Shown here: positions 13,491 to 28,400 of the stretch, piece by piece
Position numbering within the stretch: position 1 is the stretch's first letter
Layout of the letters: every line of letters starts with the position of its first letter
Assembly: GCF_964275005.1 (NCBI RefSeq)
Contig: NC_092697.1
Coordinates: 18,502,638-18,566,637, forward strand
Direction: 5' to 3'
DNA: 64,000 bases
Source: Diadema setosum
Lineage: Eukaryota; Echinodermata; Echinoidea; Diadematoida; Diadematidae
The notes under the pieces: generated by a model
Databases searched by the model: none
Seen by the model: only the letters and a program-made list of their open reading frames with translations
What the model was told of the DNA's origin: nothing
Made by a program: the position numbers and the translations under genes

Positions 13491-16400
13491 ATCTTGAGTT
13501 CATTTTTCACACTAATTTTTTCATAACATCTGAGACTGTTAGCACGTACAGTAGGGCATTGCAGCTCATTTTTTTCCCCAAACAGGAAGAGATGGACTTT
13601 ATCAATGCCAGAAGCTTTAATTTATTAAAGAGGTCATTTTAAAGCACCGACACTCACTCAAAGTTTATATGACACTTACTATATCAAAGAAGATGTGCAG
13701 TGCAAATGCATGTTGACTTATATTGATTCACTGATATCCTCAACATCACTTTGTGCCCAAATGCATGTGTGTGTCATATATTTTATGATACATAGTATTT
13801 CTATTTTTCTTGATTACTAGGATATGCCCACAAAAAAAAAAAAAACACTTTCCAGACAAAGATTCTGCCTGTGATTTCATCTGTCAATCATTGCTAAAGA
13901 ACTAACATGATTACCAAAAGGCATTGGAATGCATCATCCCCTTGACTGAGCATACCTTGCATATTTCCCTGTAATGTCTTTTGTTAATCATATTAGTAAC
14001 ATGAAGAAGCTCTAGTTCTGTGATACATGCAATGAAAACTTCTGTAATGACATACCATTGTGGCACTCTTCTTTCACATAATGCACCACAGAACAACTAC
14101 ATGCAACAATTTGCAGTCAAGAATGTTATGAAATATATCAGTGAATTTAGTATTTACATCTACAGAATTGAAAGTTTATTCAAAATCATAACTGTTATGA
14201 CAGTGAATAATTCTATGACAGATAGTAGACTGCAAGGATTCATGATTACAGAGTAGACAAATTATGGATGTAAACATAATGCTGATAATTACATGACAGC
14301 AGCAGGATTAATAGCTGTATTAATAATAATGGTAGAAATGATAGTAGAGTTGTAGAGATTAGAAAAAAAAAAAACAGACCTACATATCACAAAAGAAATG
14401 ATGCAATATTACATGAAGCATGAAAACCAAGATTCTATTGATAGCTTAGGTATACAATGGGTATATCTATCTACTTACTGCGCTCACAAAGTCACTAGGG
14501 GCCTTCAAATTTTCAGTGAGAATGAGAGAAATGACAGCTGTCAACTTTACGTCATGACAGTTGGCAATCATGATCAGCATTTTTACATATTAAAAAAAGG
14601 CATCATACACTACATCTTAGACGTATCATCTGCATTGGTCAACAATGAAATTATCACTAGGAATGTGGAGAATTCCTGCATTGCAAATTGCAAGTTTCGA
14701 CTTCCTTGACAAGAAAATTGTCACCACTCAGTTTAAAAACGAAGCACTTTCTCTCCATGATTTTTGACAATACTCCCTTTACACACACACACACACACAC
14801 AAAATATCCCATTATTTTCTGATAAAAGGTTACTTTTGATAGTTAAAAGCTTGCAAGCTTTCAATTTGTTCAATTATGTGAAAAAAAAAAATGTTGTCTT
14901 AAACTTTGTGTAAGTAGGAAACAGCAATAAACGATCACGGGTGCACCATGGAGACGACCAATTCAAAAGTCTGGTATCCTTGATGTGACAATGTGAGCTG
15001 CTTTTTCACTCACACTGCAATAAGGCTTGAATTTACAGCAGGCAAAAATTAACACCAGGGGGTCATCAAGTTTGGTGAAAATCCATCATGGGTTTTTTTT
15101 CTGAAAATGCTGGAATGCTGAAAATGTAACAAGTTTACACACAATGCACGATGGAAAATGAGGGATTGCAAATAGTTCATTAGGGCGTATGGCTCAGGAG
15201 AGCTAAAACAAACAAACAACAAGAGACCCGCGGGTCTAGCGCTCACCTGAGTATCGCAAGTTCACCTTTCACGCAGTCACTAATCTAAATTATTCACAGC
15301 TCTACTAAAATTTGACCAGGCATTCTCAAGTAGAAGATGAAAATGTACAATAAGGGCCCAAATTTTTTAAGATTCCTTAATTTGGGGGGATTGGGGCCCC
15401 CTGGGGCCCTCTGGGAGGGGCATGGTGCCCATTTTGATAAATTGAGATCCTGACCCCCTAGGGATGCTACCTGCCAAGTTTGACGAAAATCCATCATGAG
15501 GTTTTCAGGAAGAAGATGAAAATGTACAATTCAGGCCCCCATTTGGACCTTCCAAACCCCCCCCCCCCCCCCCCCCCGCCTTAGAAAATCCAGGGGCACC
15601 CCTGGATTTGCTATGAACAAACTTGAAACTACAGTCATTAATGTACTCACTCATAGTATTATCTTAGCTCTATAGCTTCTGATTCTAGAGAAGATTTTTA
15701 AAGATTCCTTCATTTTGGGGGGTTTGGCCCCCTGGGGCCCCTGGGTGGGGCATGGTGCCCATTTTAGCAAATTGAGATCCTAACCCCCTAGGGATGCTAC
15801 CTGCCAAGTTTGGTGAAAATTGGTCATGGGGTTCTCAAGAAGAAGATGAAAATGTATAATTTAGGCCCCATTAGGACCCCTCCCCTGGGTCCCAAGGGGG
15901 GCACCCCTGATTCTACCATGAACAAACTTGAAACTACAGTCATCAATGTACTAACTCATAGTATTAACTTAGCTCTATCACTTCTGGTTCTAGAGAAGAA
16001 GATTTTTACAGATTCCTTAATTTTGGGGAGTTTGGGCCCCCCTGGGGGCCCCCTGGTGGAGCATGGTGCCCATTTTAACAAATTGAGTTCCTAACCCCTA
16101 GGGATGCTACCTGCCAAGTTTGATGAAAATCGGTCTTGGGGTTTTCAAGAAGAAGATGAAAATGTAAAAAGTTTACGCACGACGGACGCCGGACGAAGGG
16201 CGATCGCAATAGCTCACTTGAGCCTTTGGCTCAGGTGAGCTAATAACCAAAGCAATATAAAGAAACAAGAAAAGCCAGGGATCTGGCCTTACCTTGGGAG
16301 AGAATTTGGTGGTCTCTGAGGTGAGGAAGGCAGCTCTGCCATCTGAAAGAACCACTGCAAAGCCTCCCAGCAACACACTGTACTCCAGCTGTTTGAAGTG

Positions 16401-19400
16401 AATACTGGGGTCCTCCAAGAGGGATTCTACAAGACACACACATGTTTTTGCAGTGAGTTGGACCACCAGATCATCTTGGTACTACCAAGAATACACACAA
16501 ACACACTCACATTGCCATAAGAGACAGCAAAACTTTGGGTTTTTTGACAATGGGATAATGATGTAAGTGACGGTGGTTCTTTTTTTTTCACACTGGGAAA
16601 GATTGAGAAAGTTTGCAATAGTGAAAAAATTCTAGCATTATTCTCACAAACGCAGCAATGCCCATATGAACTGTCATAACTTTCGGATTCCTTCAAACCT
16701 GAGGGAAAACACAACACTAAGAGATCATAAAGTAACTGAAAGACATGAGAGCAGCACAATTCTGCTAAAAGATTCAAAGACATATCAAATAACCTTGCAA
16801 CATCTGCATCATTCTTCTGCAGAAATAGCATGGCATCAATCTCCATTGCTTCAGATCAGCTGAACTATTTATAAACCCTCACCTCGCGATTGCTGAAGAT
16901 CCAGTGAGAATGGGACAGACCTGATGGACACGTCCAGATGGCTTCTACCAATACCTTCCCATGTGATTCTCCTCAGGAGACCCTGACCGGTGGCCACTAA
17001 CATCTCATCCTTTAGGCAACACAAACTGGAAGTTATAAACACAAGAGATGCAAATACATACAGTCTTAGTGCATAAGTACAGTGCATTCTGGGCCTGTTT
17101 CATGAAATGTGTTATCGGTGACAAGTTGTGATAATTGTTAGAAACTACTGAAATCCTTGCATCTGATTGGCTGAGAGCAAATTTGTCATAGAAATGTGGC
17201 AGTTGTTACTAACAAGTTTTATGAAATGGGACCCTGATCATCATATATGCCTTGTCTGTGTATCTACCAAGACTTATATTGCCTCCTGTTTAAAGAACTC
17301 CACATGGCCTCATCAAATCTTTCCTTGTCCTTCAGCATTAAAAGGTAAAATATTTTCCATTTGACACATACTATTACATTACATTTTGTATCTGAATAAA
17401 AAAGTTTGTATGAATATTTGCTGGTAAAACTCACAACTGAGTTCTACAGGTACTTTACACTCACTGATTTATTTCGTAAACCAAATGAGAAATTCCCTGT
17501 CCTTGAACTAATGACACATACCAACTGTTTTAATGAATAACTATTGACCAACCTCTACAGTACTAACACACAATGTAGAGACATCACTGATTGTGAATTG
17601 GTGGCAGCTAAAAAATAATATTTAAGACAGAGATGTACATCATCAAAAGCAAAAGGTAAGATCTCAGGTGTCTATTTGTAACATAATCTTTCTACTTCAA
17701 TTTAGCCTGTGAATTACAGGACAAAGGCCATTCAGTCTATATCATTAAAGGGATCGTATACTCAGTAAGTTTTGGTTCAGACCTCACTTTGGGTTTCTAA
17801 AATAAAGGTGGGACCTACCTTTTATTACGATCACTTTATTATTTTGTTTTTGGATGTCTCAGCCCCTTCAAAACCTACTTTCATCAAATAAACTTGCAAT
17901 TCCTAGTAGAATGGTATGCTCTGTATTATTTCATAAGTGGTACCTTAGTATCTCACAAAAAGTTAAAAGACCTATCCTCATCTCCACCAATACTATACCA
18001 TCCCTTTAAGCTAATGAAACAGCCTGAAAACAGAGTACTCGGCAGTTGGATAATGAGAGAGATTCCAGGAGAGTTTGTCTTTTCGACCCCTGTGTGACTC
18101 ATTTGTTTTGTGACTCATATTAAGAGCCTCCTGGTATCAGATAACATTAAAGGGAAGATAAACCCCAAGAGCAATGTGGATTGAGTGAAAGCAGCAACAT
18201 TAGTAGAACACATCAGTGAAAGTTTGAGGAAAATCGGACAATCGATGCAAAAGTTATGAATTTTTACAGTTTTGGTGTTGGAACCGCTGGATGAGGAGAC
18301 TATTAGAGGTTATGACGTATGAGTGGACAACAATACCAAGAAAATATAAAGAAAATTCTACAAAAATCCATTTTTCATGAAAATTACAAATTCCATCAAC
18401 TTGATTTTGACATATGTTAAGGGTAGCAATTATTCACCCTGCTTTCTGAAAGAGGTTGGTCCATTGCTTTTTCATGATTCTAGAAAAGTGAATTTTTGTT
18501 GAATTTCCTTTATATTTTCTTTGTATTGTTGTCCACTCATACGTCATATCCTCTAGTAGTCTCCTCATCCAGTGGTTCCAACACCAAAACTTTAAAAATT
18601 CATAACTTTTGCATCGATTGTCCGATTTTCCTCAAACTTTCACTGATGTGTTCTACTAATGTTGCTGCTTTCACTCAATCCACATTGCTCTTGGGGTTTA
18701 TCTTCCCTTTAATTTCCTACCATGCTACACCTCCGGTGACCTGGAATGTGGCTCCAAAGGTGACCTTGAGTTTGGGGACAGCGATGGTGTCTGCTTCCGT
18801 CACATCTCTCTTGTAGTGATATGACCTACAAAGAGGAGAGAGCAGGGGGAGCATGGGGGGTCATAGACGGGCATTTAGGATGACAAAACAGTGTAGAAAG
18901 GGCACATGGGGATTTGAGGAAATTACACAGTAAGTTATGTATGACCTATCAACTCTGCAAGTGCCTACACTGTACCTCATCAGCTCAGCTCGAGTAATGC
19001 CCTTCCAGTTTTGTGTCATTAATTCATAACCCAAATGTGCATGGCAATGTATCAACCCATAAAGATAGGAGTGGGCACATGGGTACTTACAAAGTATGTT
19101 GAAGAGTTAAAAGTCATATCAAAGTGCTGTCCAAATTCCTACAAACAGAGTTCATTGTGCATTAAGAATGGTACAATCATGGTATAAGGATCTACGATAT
19201 ACAATGCATGAATACTCGAAAGCGAAAGGTTTTCATCATTTGGTGGTAAATCATTAGATTTGATATGGGAACACATATTTCCTCTGTGAGTCACAAAGAG
19301 ACACAGCTGCCAGCATGAAATATGACAGAATGGATAAAATGAGCACACTCAATATAATATAGGCCCTATTTGATATTGTCAGCTAACGTCATCTGCACAT

Positions 19401-22400
19401 GAACAAAGATATCCATAACACACGAACAGCTAAATACCGTAAAGTTCCGTGTATAAGACGCACCCGTGTATAAGACGCACCCCTACTTTCGGACCTAAAA
19501 TTAAAAAAAAAAAAAATTCCACGCAAATATTGCTCGTGTCATACATATTTTTTCAGCTCAAAATTTCCCTAGAATGCAGCATGTATTTGCTCTATTTTTC
19601 GTTTCCTTTTATACTTTCTTTTAACGGTATTCATCGGACATCGGCAAAATATGGAGGACGCAAAATGCGAGACTTGTTTCGGTACTCACTTGCTATTGTT
19701 TGGCCTTTCAATCATGGTACATGTGTCATGCACATCGTACTCATGAGTGTACAGTACGATCTTTGCTGTCATACATGGCAGAGGGTGTCTCGCGTATTGA
19801 CGCATGTCAGACTGGAAGGTTCATTACGAAAAATAAGAAAAACATCAACACGTGTAGCAGAGGGATCATACGGCGAGACGTACGGTGCGTACGGTAATTA
19901 CACTCACTGTTGTTTAGCCTGGAGGGATTACCAGTAACATGTGTGTCTCTTGTACCATGCTTGTATGCACAGTGCTAGCCTTTTGCAAAAGGCAGCTCGC
20001 TATAATTTCAGCACACGCACACACAGAGAGCAATGGACTTGCACACACAGCACGCAACGGGCAAGCGCGTTACGATCCGATCGCTGTGTGCACGCGAGTC
20101 CATTGCAAAAGCCTCTCTGCTGCAGCTCCTGCCTTTGCCAAAGGCTTGCTAGCTACAGTAGCTAGCTAGTAGCTACAGTGTAGCTATGCTATCCTAGCTG
20201 GCCTCGTGAAATGAAGAGCAAACGAACGACACGGATATGCATGCATGCTTCACACATCGTTCATATTTACGGTGACATAGTGTCGATCCTACTCCGTATT
20301 TTACAGCTTTTGTCTATGGCCATATTGATACTAGTACAATTTATGTACATTGATAAGTTTTACGGTATTGGTAATTTAGTAATGATACCTGTACATCGCG
20401 TATTCCAGCTACTAGGTTGGCTGTTGGTAGCTTGGTAGACTGACATCGGTAGCATACAGCAGTGCTGTTACAGCCGTTGTCTATGGCCAGATTGATACAT
20501 TGTTACTGCACAAGGCCGATCGTAAGTTTATCGGGGTCGTATTTGCAGCTTTTGTGTGTGTCCCGATTGAAAGATCGCTCATTTATCCGTAAGTTTTAGT
20601 GATTGCTTACCTTCCAAGCGTCGATGGGCATACCGGTACATGGCCCCAAGTTGGCCTTATAAAATTGGGTGTACATGACAGATTTTTTTCCGTGATTCGA
20701 CTGTACCCGTGTATACGACGCACCCCCGATTTTCAATGTTTTCTGACGAAAAAATAGTGCGTCTTATACACGGAACTTTACGGTAACAGCATGCTTTGCT
20801 CCCTTCATGGACACTTCAGCCACAACACAGTACAACATGTATGTGATGCTGCCTTTTTATCATAAATATGAGTCACTCCTTACGCCCCACTTAAGTTTTG
20901 TGATAAAACAGCGCCCGCAAAAGCAATGCTATTCATGAATGTACCTCTTCCTTTAACTTATTGTAGTGTAAAAAGAATGCACAGTTTTTTACGTTAAGCG
21001 TGCCAAAAATGTTTTCTTAATGTGCAATTCCAATATCTTGTGGAAAGAAACATCACATTCTGGTTGGCACATGAATGTTCAGTTTATTTTACAGCATAAT
21101 GACGTCAGTGTAACATGCATAGCAACAGTCAAGGGAAAGTTACAGAAGAGATCACACAATACTGGTCTGTACAGTTGTGAGTTGCATACAGTATGTTCTG
21201 TTTGATAGTGACAAACCAGACACGCGTATAATGTATGATACCGGGTTTGGTTTTTGTTTTTGTTTTTTGCTTTTCTTCTCCCTCCCCTCATCTCACTTTT
21301 ATGCGTTTCTCTGACGTATGCATTATTTGTGCAAGCCCAACACATTCTCTGTCAGGCAGCTGTCATTGAATGGGGAATAAAATATTGAATCTCTTCACAC
21401 ACAGCCCCTGATCCATTCCAGCAGACAGGCTTCAGCTGCCCCCAACTCTCTCTCTCTAGTCTCCATTCAGACCACCACTACAGTAATGGATCTCAATCCA
21501 TCTAACTTTCAAACCCTCCACCAAACTCCTATATCTGCCTTTGCTTCCTTCATTCTAACAACAAACGAATATGTTGTTCCAGAGAACACTTTAATACCGG
21601 ACAATCATCATTTACATCGATGTGATAGCACATTATTTTGATATAAGACACATTTGGTTGGAGACACGCATGTTTTCCCCCGGATTGCTTTGTACACTAA
21701 ATACGACAAATTCCTCAACTGAAACGTGGAAGTGAAACAAGGACTCCCAACAGTCAAAGATTTATCACAAGGCTAGAGATCTTGAATAAATGTCATGAAA
21801 TTCTCTGTTTTCCATATTGATGTACACAATGCATATGTTCAATGTTGTGATTCATCATCAATGTTCATTTATATTCAACAATATTACAAATCATCACCAC
21901 ATGATTTTGAAGCCTAACATTTTTAAGATAGATCTTTGATTTCATCCCCAATATGGAAAGGATAATGGAGAAAGTGTATTGACTCACCCTGATTGCTTAG
22001 TTGCATACAGCCTCTGGTTGCTCTCCGACACCACCTTCAGTAGTAACAGGTGACCTCCAGATGTCTATAAGTGATGAAGCCAACCAAACACAACACACAC
22101 AATGTCAACTCAGGCAGAGATTCCATCTGAATGAACAGTGACAGAGGTCATGGTTCTCCCCAGCAGTATTAGACCCCTGGGATGGTTTAAGGTCAAGTTT
22201 GTGCGAAAGGTCAGCACTCCAGTCCATACATTCAATATCAGTATGACTTTGTACTGTAGTGCATAGGGTGAGTAGGAAAAAATATAATAATGATACTATG
22301 AGCACTTGCAACGTGCCAGTATCCACCAAAATATACAAACTGAATGCCCTTGCAGTGGCTGATCCAGAGGGGATACCGGGCGCATGTCCCCTCTTTATTT

Positions 22401-25400
22401 TTTGTTAAAACAAAAGAAATAAAGAGAAAAAAGGGGGCGCCTGCACCCCCTTTTTCTTTCGTAAAGGCACTTCCCCTTTATGGAATTCCTGCCCTTGGGT
22501 CTCAGACATTTAACTCGCAAGTACCTTCAACATATCACTAGTTTCAGTAATGTTCTTCCGTGGTACAGAGCATCCAAAAGATTGTAGCAAAGTGGTACTA
22601 CACATGGGAGAACACTGTAATAAAAGGTCTACTATGATGTAAAGATTTTTTCCCAATCATTTAATCTCAACAAGTGTACATGCTGCTTGAATGTTATACC
22701 ATTTATACATCGTACAATGCTTCCATATTTTGTTTAAAGTCTAACTACTGGTATGCTGTATTTGTAAGCCATAGCTAGTGTATGTGCTTAGCTTGTGTCA
22801 CTCATGCCTTCCGACGCTTTCTGTCATTGACATCACAGTAACAAGGAATTGATGGAGTGGTCTGTGGAGTGCAGTAGAATAGAGAGGTCAGACAGTGTCA
22901 CCCCTGGCATGCCACAGCACACTGACAGGTTGGCTTGGTACACCAACACTCGATTCCTGACTGGTTCTATGCACTACTTACACAGGCTGAAAAGTAAATA
23001 TTTACTCTTGGCTTCCAACAGGCTAGGACCAAGCTTCCGTTTTGGATGACAAAACAATGATTTATCACACAGTTTATGTGGGTTATGATACATTTTAAGT
23101 TATAAATTGTAGACATTTGATGGCACTAATCACATGTTATGATGTATATTGTGTAGGCTACACGTGTATGAAGGTAATGCAAGTATAATGTATCTGCCTT
23201 GATTCAATGAGAGTACGATTTATAGCCATCAGGAGAGTTTTCCAGTATTATTCATCATTGATTTCCAGGGTAAAAGCAATCACTTTCTCACTGGGAAACG
23301 TGTCTGAAAGCCACTGTTTACCAATGGGAGCAGTGATTTAAAAAAGTTTGAGTTTACACATTTGACGCATTAAAATGTAGGGGCCCTGTATGTGTAAGGT
23401 GTATTACAAAACATCCTACCATATAAACATTTTGCAATAAAGCCTCAAATATAAGGAGATATTACCATTTTTCTCAATAAACCATAACTGTAGACGTTTA
23501 ATTCTAGAAACATTTCAGCAGCCTTTTTTAGCTACATCTTTTTATATTTAACAGCGATACTGATTAACATTTTTACATTGCTTATTTCTATCCCTAACTC
23601 AGATTTTAGAACTATTTCAAAGCACTAAAGCTGGGTTTTTGTTTCATCTGCAAATGGTAAATAGTGCCTTTAAAACATTTCCCAAGCATTTCATACATGT
23701 TTCATCTCACCACTCTCACATCTCAGAGACAGCTCACTGATCTGTTATACAAAGCTTGTACATTGTATGTTCTCAAAAGTACGCCCTTGTCATCTATCAA
23801 CATGATCTAATTGGTAGAGGTGTCCTTCCAATGAACAGCTACAGTGTATGTGAGGTATACTTCACTGAAAGTCTACTATTTTTGGTACATCCAACCCTGC
23901 AAGCATATCAAACTGTACAATGTTTTGTCCATAGAGGGTAATACCAGTAAATGATGACAGTGTTGTCTCGCTTCACACTCATTATAACTCCACATTGATC
24001 ATGCCGCATTGATCTGTGAGATCTAAGAAATTATATCCAAGGAGTGAAGTTGTAAGGGTTGGGTCTAGGGATACGGTAAGGGTTCATTCAAATAAGCAAA
24101 TTCAAATATACGCTTGTTTTTCCTACATTGTAATTCTGTAAATAGACTCTATCCCCCCCCCCCCCTAAAAATATAAAAACAACACAAATATAAAACATTT
24201 TGATATCACACTAAAATAAAATGTACATATTTTGTTTGGCAAACAAATGTGAAGCAACATCTTTATGACTGGCTCTCATGTGTTGTTACAAACATTGACC
24301 TGTCCTACATGTATTACAATGTGATATCAGCCCACCATTTGGTACATTGTATCTTACTTCTCCTCATATCAAATGTAACTCAAACTTGCATCTTCTTCTC
24401 TTTCTTTCTTTCTTTCTTTTTTTGCATGTGATACACATAACTTAGCTGTAAGCAGATTATTGATTCTGTCTCCATCCTAAAGTTCTCACACCCTGAGTTC
24501 TCCACCAAAGGAGTATCAGGTTCCCTTGACAGAACGCGGTGCTATAATGGAATCAACATGACGATGTATTGTGCATTCCCATGATGTATTCCACAGCTAC
24601 ATGTATACAGTACCTACAGTATGTCACTTCTGTACTCTTGAATAGAAATGAGCACAATTTAGCTGCAATACAGCCTTACATGTAGTATGCAAATAGAAAA
24701 ATGACCTTTTTTAAATTTATCAGAACAAAGTGTTATTAATGTGTTTTTCTTTATACAACATCTGAAAGTTTAGGTTCGGTGATTGGATGCCTCTTTATAA
24801 ATGAGAATATTTTGCAAAGCCCAATGCCTTTGTGGGATCAACACATCAGCAGCTGAGGTACAAGACTTACACCATGTAATTGCAAAAACTGTGTAACAGT
24901 ATATTGGCACTTTCACATATAAATCTACATGTTTTGAAAAACTGATGTTTACCATCATGATCATACCAGCAAAATGTATAACATTCAAAATATCTCATTT
25001 TACAATTACTATCAGCCATGTGCTTGTATGTTTGAGTGTGTGCATTACAGTATATAACATGTCTGTACACTTGTATGTGCCTGCATTTATGTACATCCTT
25101 GTGTGACTGTCGTGCTGTATGCATATTAAATGCATGCATCCTCGTGTTTTTACATTGTAGGTGATTTTGTGCTTGTGTGTTGGGCAACTGTTTGTGTACA
25201 GGTATCCCACTGCCCAGAAGAAAATTACATTGTATTGATTTCCTCATTTAACCACCCATTTTCTACTGATGGTCCATAACTCCAATCATAAATGTACCTT
25301 GCATGTGAAATGTCTGTGCCTGACATGATGAGATAAAATGTAGTATCTGCTACAAAGACATTGAAATACACTGCATTGGTCCCCATGATCTAATAACATG

Positions 25401-28400
25401 AAAGCGAAATCCTCCCGTTTTTGTTGGGGTTTTTTTCCTACGGACCTTTTGGGTCTACACCTGTATGCACAAGCTGTCCTTAGTTACTGTATACGCCGAA
25501 TATTTCGTGAGGTTTTTATTTTTCGCGAATTTTGCGAGTCAGGCGCTATTCGCGAAATTAAAGACAAGCGAAAATATTGACTCTGATCCCAATGTGAATG
25601 TGACGTACAACATTTGTACGCGTGTACTCTTCTCCATTCAGTCCAGGACTCCACAATCGCGAATTTAACCACTCACGAAACCGTCGGGAATTCCCGATTC
25701 GCAAAAATTTAGACTCGCGAAATACATTATATGGCGTATACAGAATATAACACAGAGTACATGAAAAGAACACTGTTCATAACTCTGCAGCAAGCTATCG
25801 CTCTTTGTTTACTCAGGCTTGATCAAGAAATCTAACAATGTTCAGTGTTTTTCATATTTACTGCATCATCACGTAGCCTGAGCAAAATGTGACAATTAAT
25901 CTCAAAATACACTTTGTTAATTTACTGAAATAATGCTATTTAAAGGCATTGGCTTGTGGTGTGAATCATTACCTTAATGAACTTTCATATCGAGCGGATA
26001 AAATCAGCCGATAATATGGTGCTTCCAATGATTCACACTCTCCTTCCATGCATGTGGGAGCTATAATGCCCGATTTAGATTTTCATAATACATGCTTGAC
26101 TTTGCTTTTCATCTATTTCTTCCAGCGCAGTTTTCTGTTGAACTTGCTCTCCATGATATTTATAATGTCCTAAAAATATTGGTTATCCCGCTTTTCATTC
26201 AGTACCCACATTTGAAGATCTCCATTGTACACTGCAAGCTAAACATCAATACCACACGCAAAGCAGCAATGCGCGCAATGGGTGCATTTATACTACCATT
26301 AAACTAATGAGCAAATAGTGGCATGGCTAATTTACAGTTATTCTACAATGGAATCACAGTGTATGACCAGAGGGTTAATTTGAAATACTTGGAGAGACAC
26401 CTTTTTTCTTTTTTTAAAGTCTAATTATGGCATTATAAGAACCCCATGCAGGAGATGCATGACACATGAACTCTAAACGGATTACATTCAATGCATTTCA
26501 TGCCAAGTATACATTTGTACTTTTGCACAAGCATGATTTAACACCAATAAACTGTTTGTCCCTCAGAAAGAGAGTACATTTTTCCTGTTCAAAATGTACT
26601 CTGTATGTATTGTACATTCATTGTTGTGGATCACAGGAAACTCAATTTGGTAACATGAACTCATCCACAGATGCAGACAGCTGCAAGGAAATTACACTGT
26701 TTATCATAAAGGAAATTAGCTACTGACCTTGTTAGTTGTAAAGAACTGGAAAGAAATTAAAAAAAAAAACATACAGTTTGAATTATCAAAAAAAGAAAAG
26801 AAAAAGAATTTCTATACTATCCAGCCATCTCCTGGGTACTCACTTATAGCAAAATTGATATTTCAGACATTCAAGTCACTTTTCCTAGTTACAGGTACTG
26901 CATAAAAAATGGCTCTTCAATTCTATACGGAACATCATTCAATACTGGTATAATGTGTCCCAAACCGTGTCCCCAGTTCTGATGCAATGAATGCATCCAT
27001 GAATGTTACTTTAAAACAGAGTGAGCATACAATAGGTTCATGGCCAGCCCTAGCAGTCTGCAGGTGGCTTTCTCCTCAACACACAGCCAGGATGAATCAC
27101 TGCATTACAAATTACCCCCGAGCAATATCTGATGCATGAAATCTGTAATCTCAAAGTCATCACAGGAGCTGCTGTCTGGATCAGATTGGAGGTGAGGTAC
27201 TAGACGGCCACTCTCCAGTGAAACATAAATAAATTAGGGGGGGGGGGAACCAAATGACATTGTACATCCTGTGTGAGAAACATTGAAATACAGTATAGCA
27301 TGTAAATATGATAAAACATTGAAAATATTTCATACTGATGTGCAGCCCATCTTGTATACAAATTGTATGTACAATGTATGGCAAGAAGTAGTATTCATCT
27401 ATGTTAAAGGTGACAAGTTCATGTTGAGACATACAATGCATCAAATATGAATGCACACTAGAAGTATGTGTGTCCCGTATGTGCTTGAGGAATGATGCAT
27501 GACTGGGAGGGTAAATTGTGAAGTGCCTCTATCACACAATGTCTTTGTAACACGTTCATGCGTCCTTTGATGCGACAGGTGGCAATTTACTGTTTGATGT
27601 TCTCTTTGGTCAATCACAATCTTTGTTATTTTTTTTATGCACGATATGCATGATCAAGTTAATAGTGTATCACACACTTTCAAACGACCCTCAAACGCAG
27701 GTATTGACTTCAAACAATTTTGCAATGACAAAGCATTTTCAAACATTTTCTATTCCTCAGCAATGCATAAATATGGTTATTCATACTACAAGATGGTAAT
27801 TACCCGCACATTTGTAAGCACGTATCATACACATAGTTTGTACACGTAACACACTTCCCTGGATATGTACTCTAAGTCATTACATTTTCAATATACTTTT
27901 GATCTCACAATATGCCAAAAATACTACATTACCCTGGCAAATCACGTCAGCCACAAGTTTCTAGGCTAACCATTTCAATTAATTGCAAGAGAATTCCAAA
28001 TGGTGGAAAATGAATTTGAGCCCTTCAGAGAATTACCACGATGTTTTACCCTTAAATGCATCACACAACACAAATACAAAAAATAAACATGCCATTCCCA
28101 TACAAACGTTGCATGCCTTTAATCAATCCGGGGATACATGTTTACTTTACTTCTCGCATTTAGAACCAAAATGCTAGAAATGCTAATTCACACACACATA
28201 CAATGCCTCACATCAAATCATTTACAAACCCATTCAAGCTTGATAGTTGTGTGTATATGGGTGTGGTCACTGGGTGACTCTTTTCCCTGCTTCTATCTAC
28301 TTTGGACTCAGCATCATTATGCACTGAATATATCTTTTCTTGTACTAGTAGACTGCTGTACGGTATCCATCATATACAGTGTATGCTCCTCTGGGTTATT

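Larger units (their letters stand above)
6207..16292 (-). other. RIC1: RIC1 intron 6
   Basis: A 10.1-kb intron. It holds the 3.4-kb inverted-repeat element at 6598-10012, a long TG microsatellite, and the Helitron-like tandem element at 15220-16243 with a decayed copy beside it. The stretch from about 10020 to 15040 has only simple repeats (a TAAT/CAT-rich patch near 12150-12250, short A, G and C runs) and no recognisable gene. Confidence 0.6.

Noticed and set aside
12976-13642. Open frames of 173 and 94 codons ending in Val-Cys repeats
   Set aside because: They run through the TG microsatellite and show no family resemblance.
19449-19937. 162-codon open frame
   Set aside because: It lies wholly inside a TA-flanked non-autonomous transposon and shows no transposase motif.
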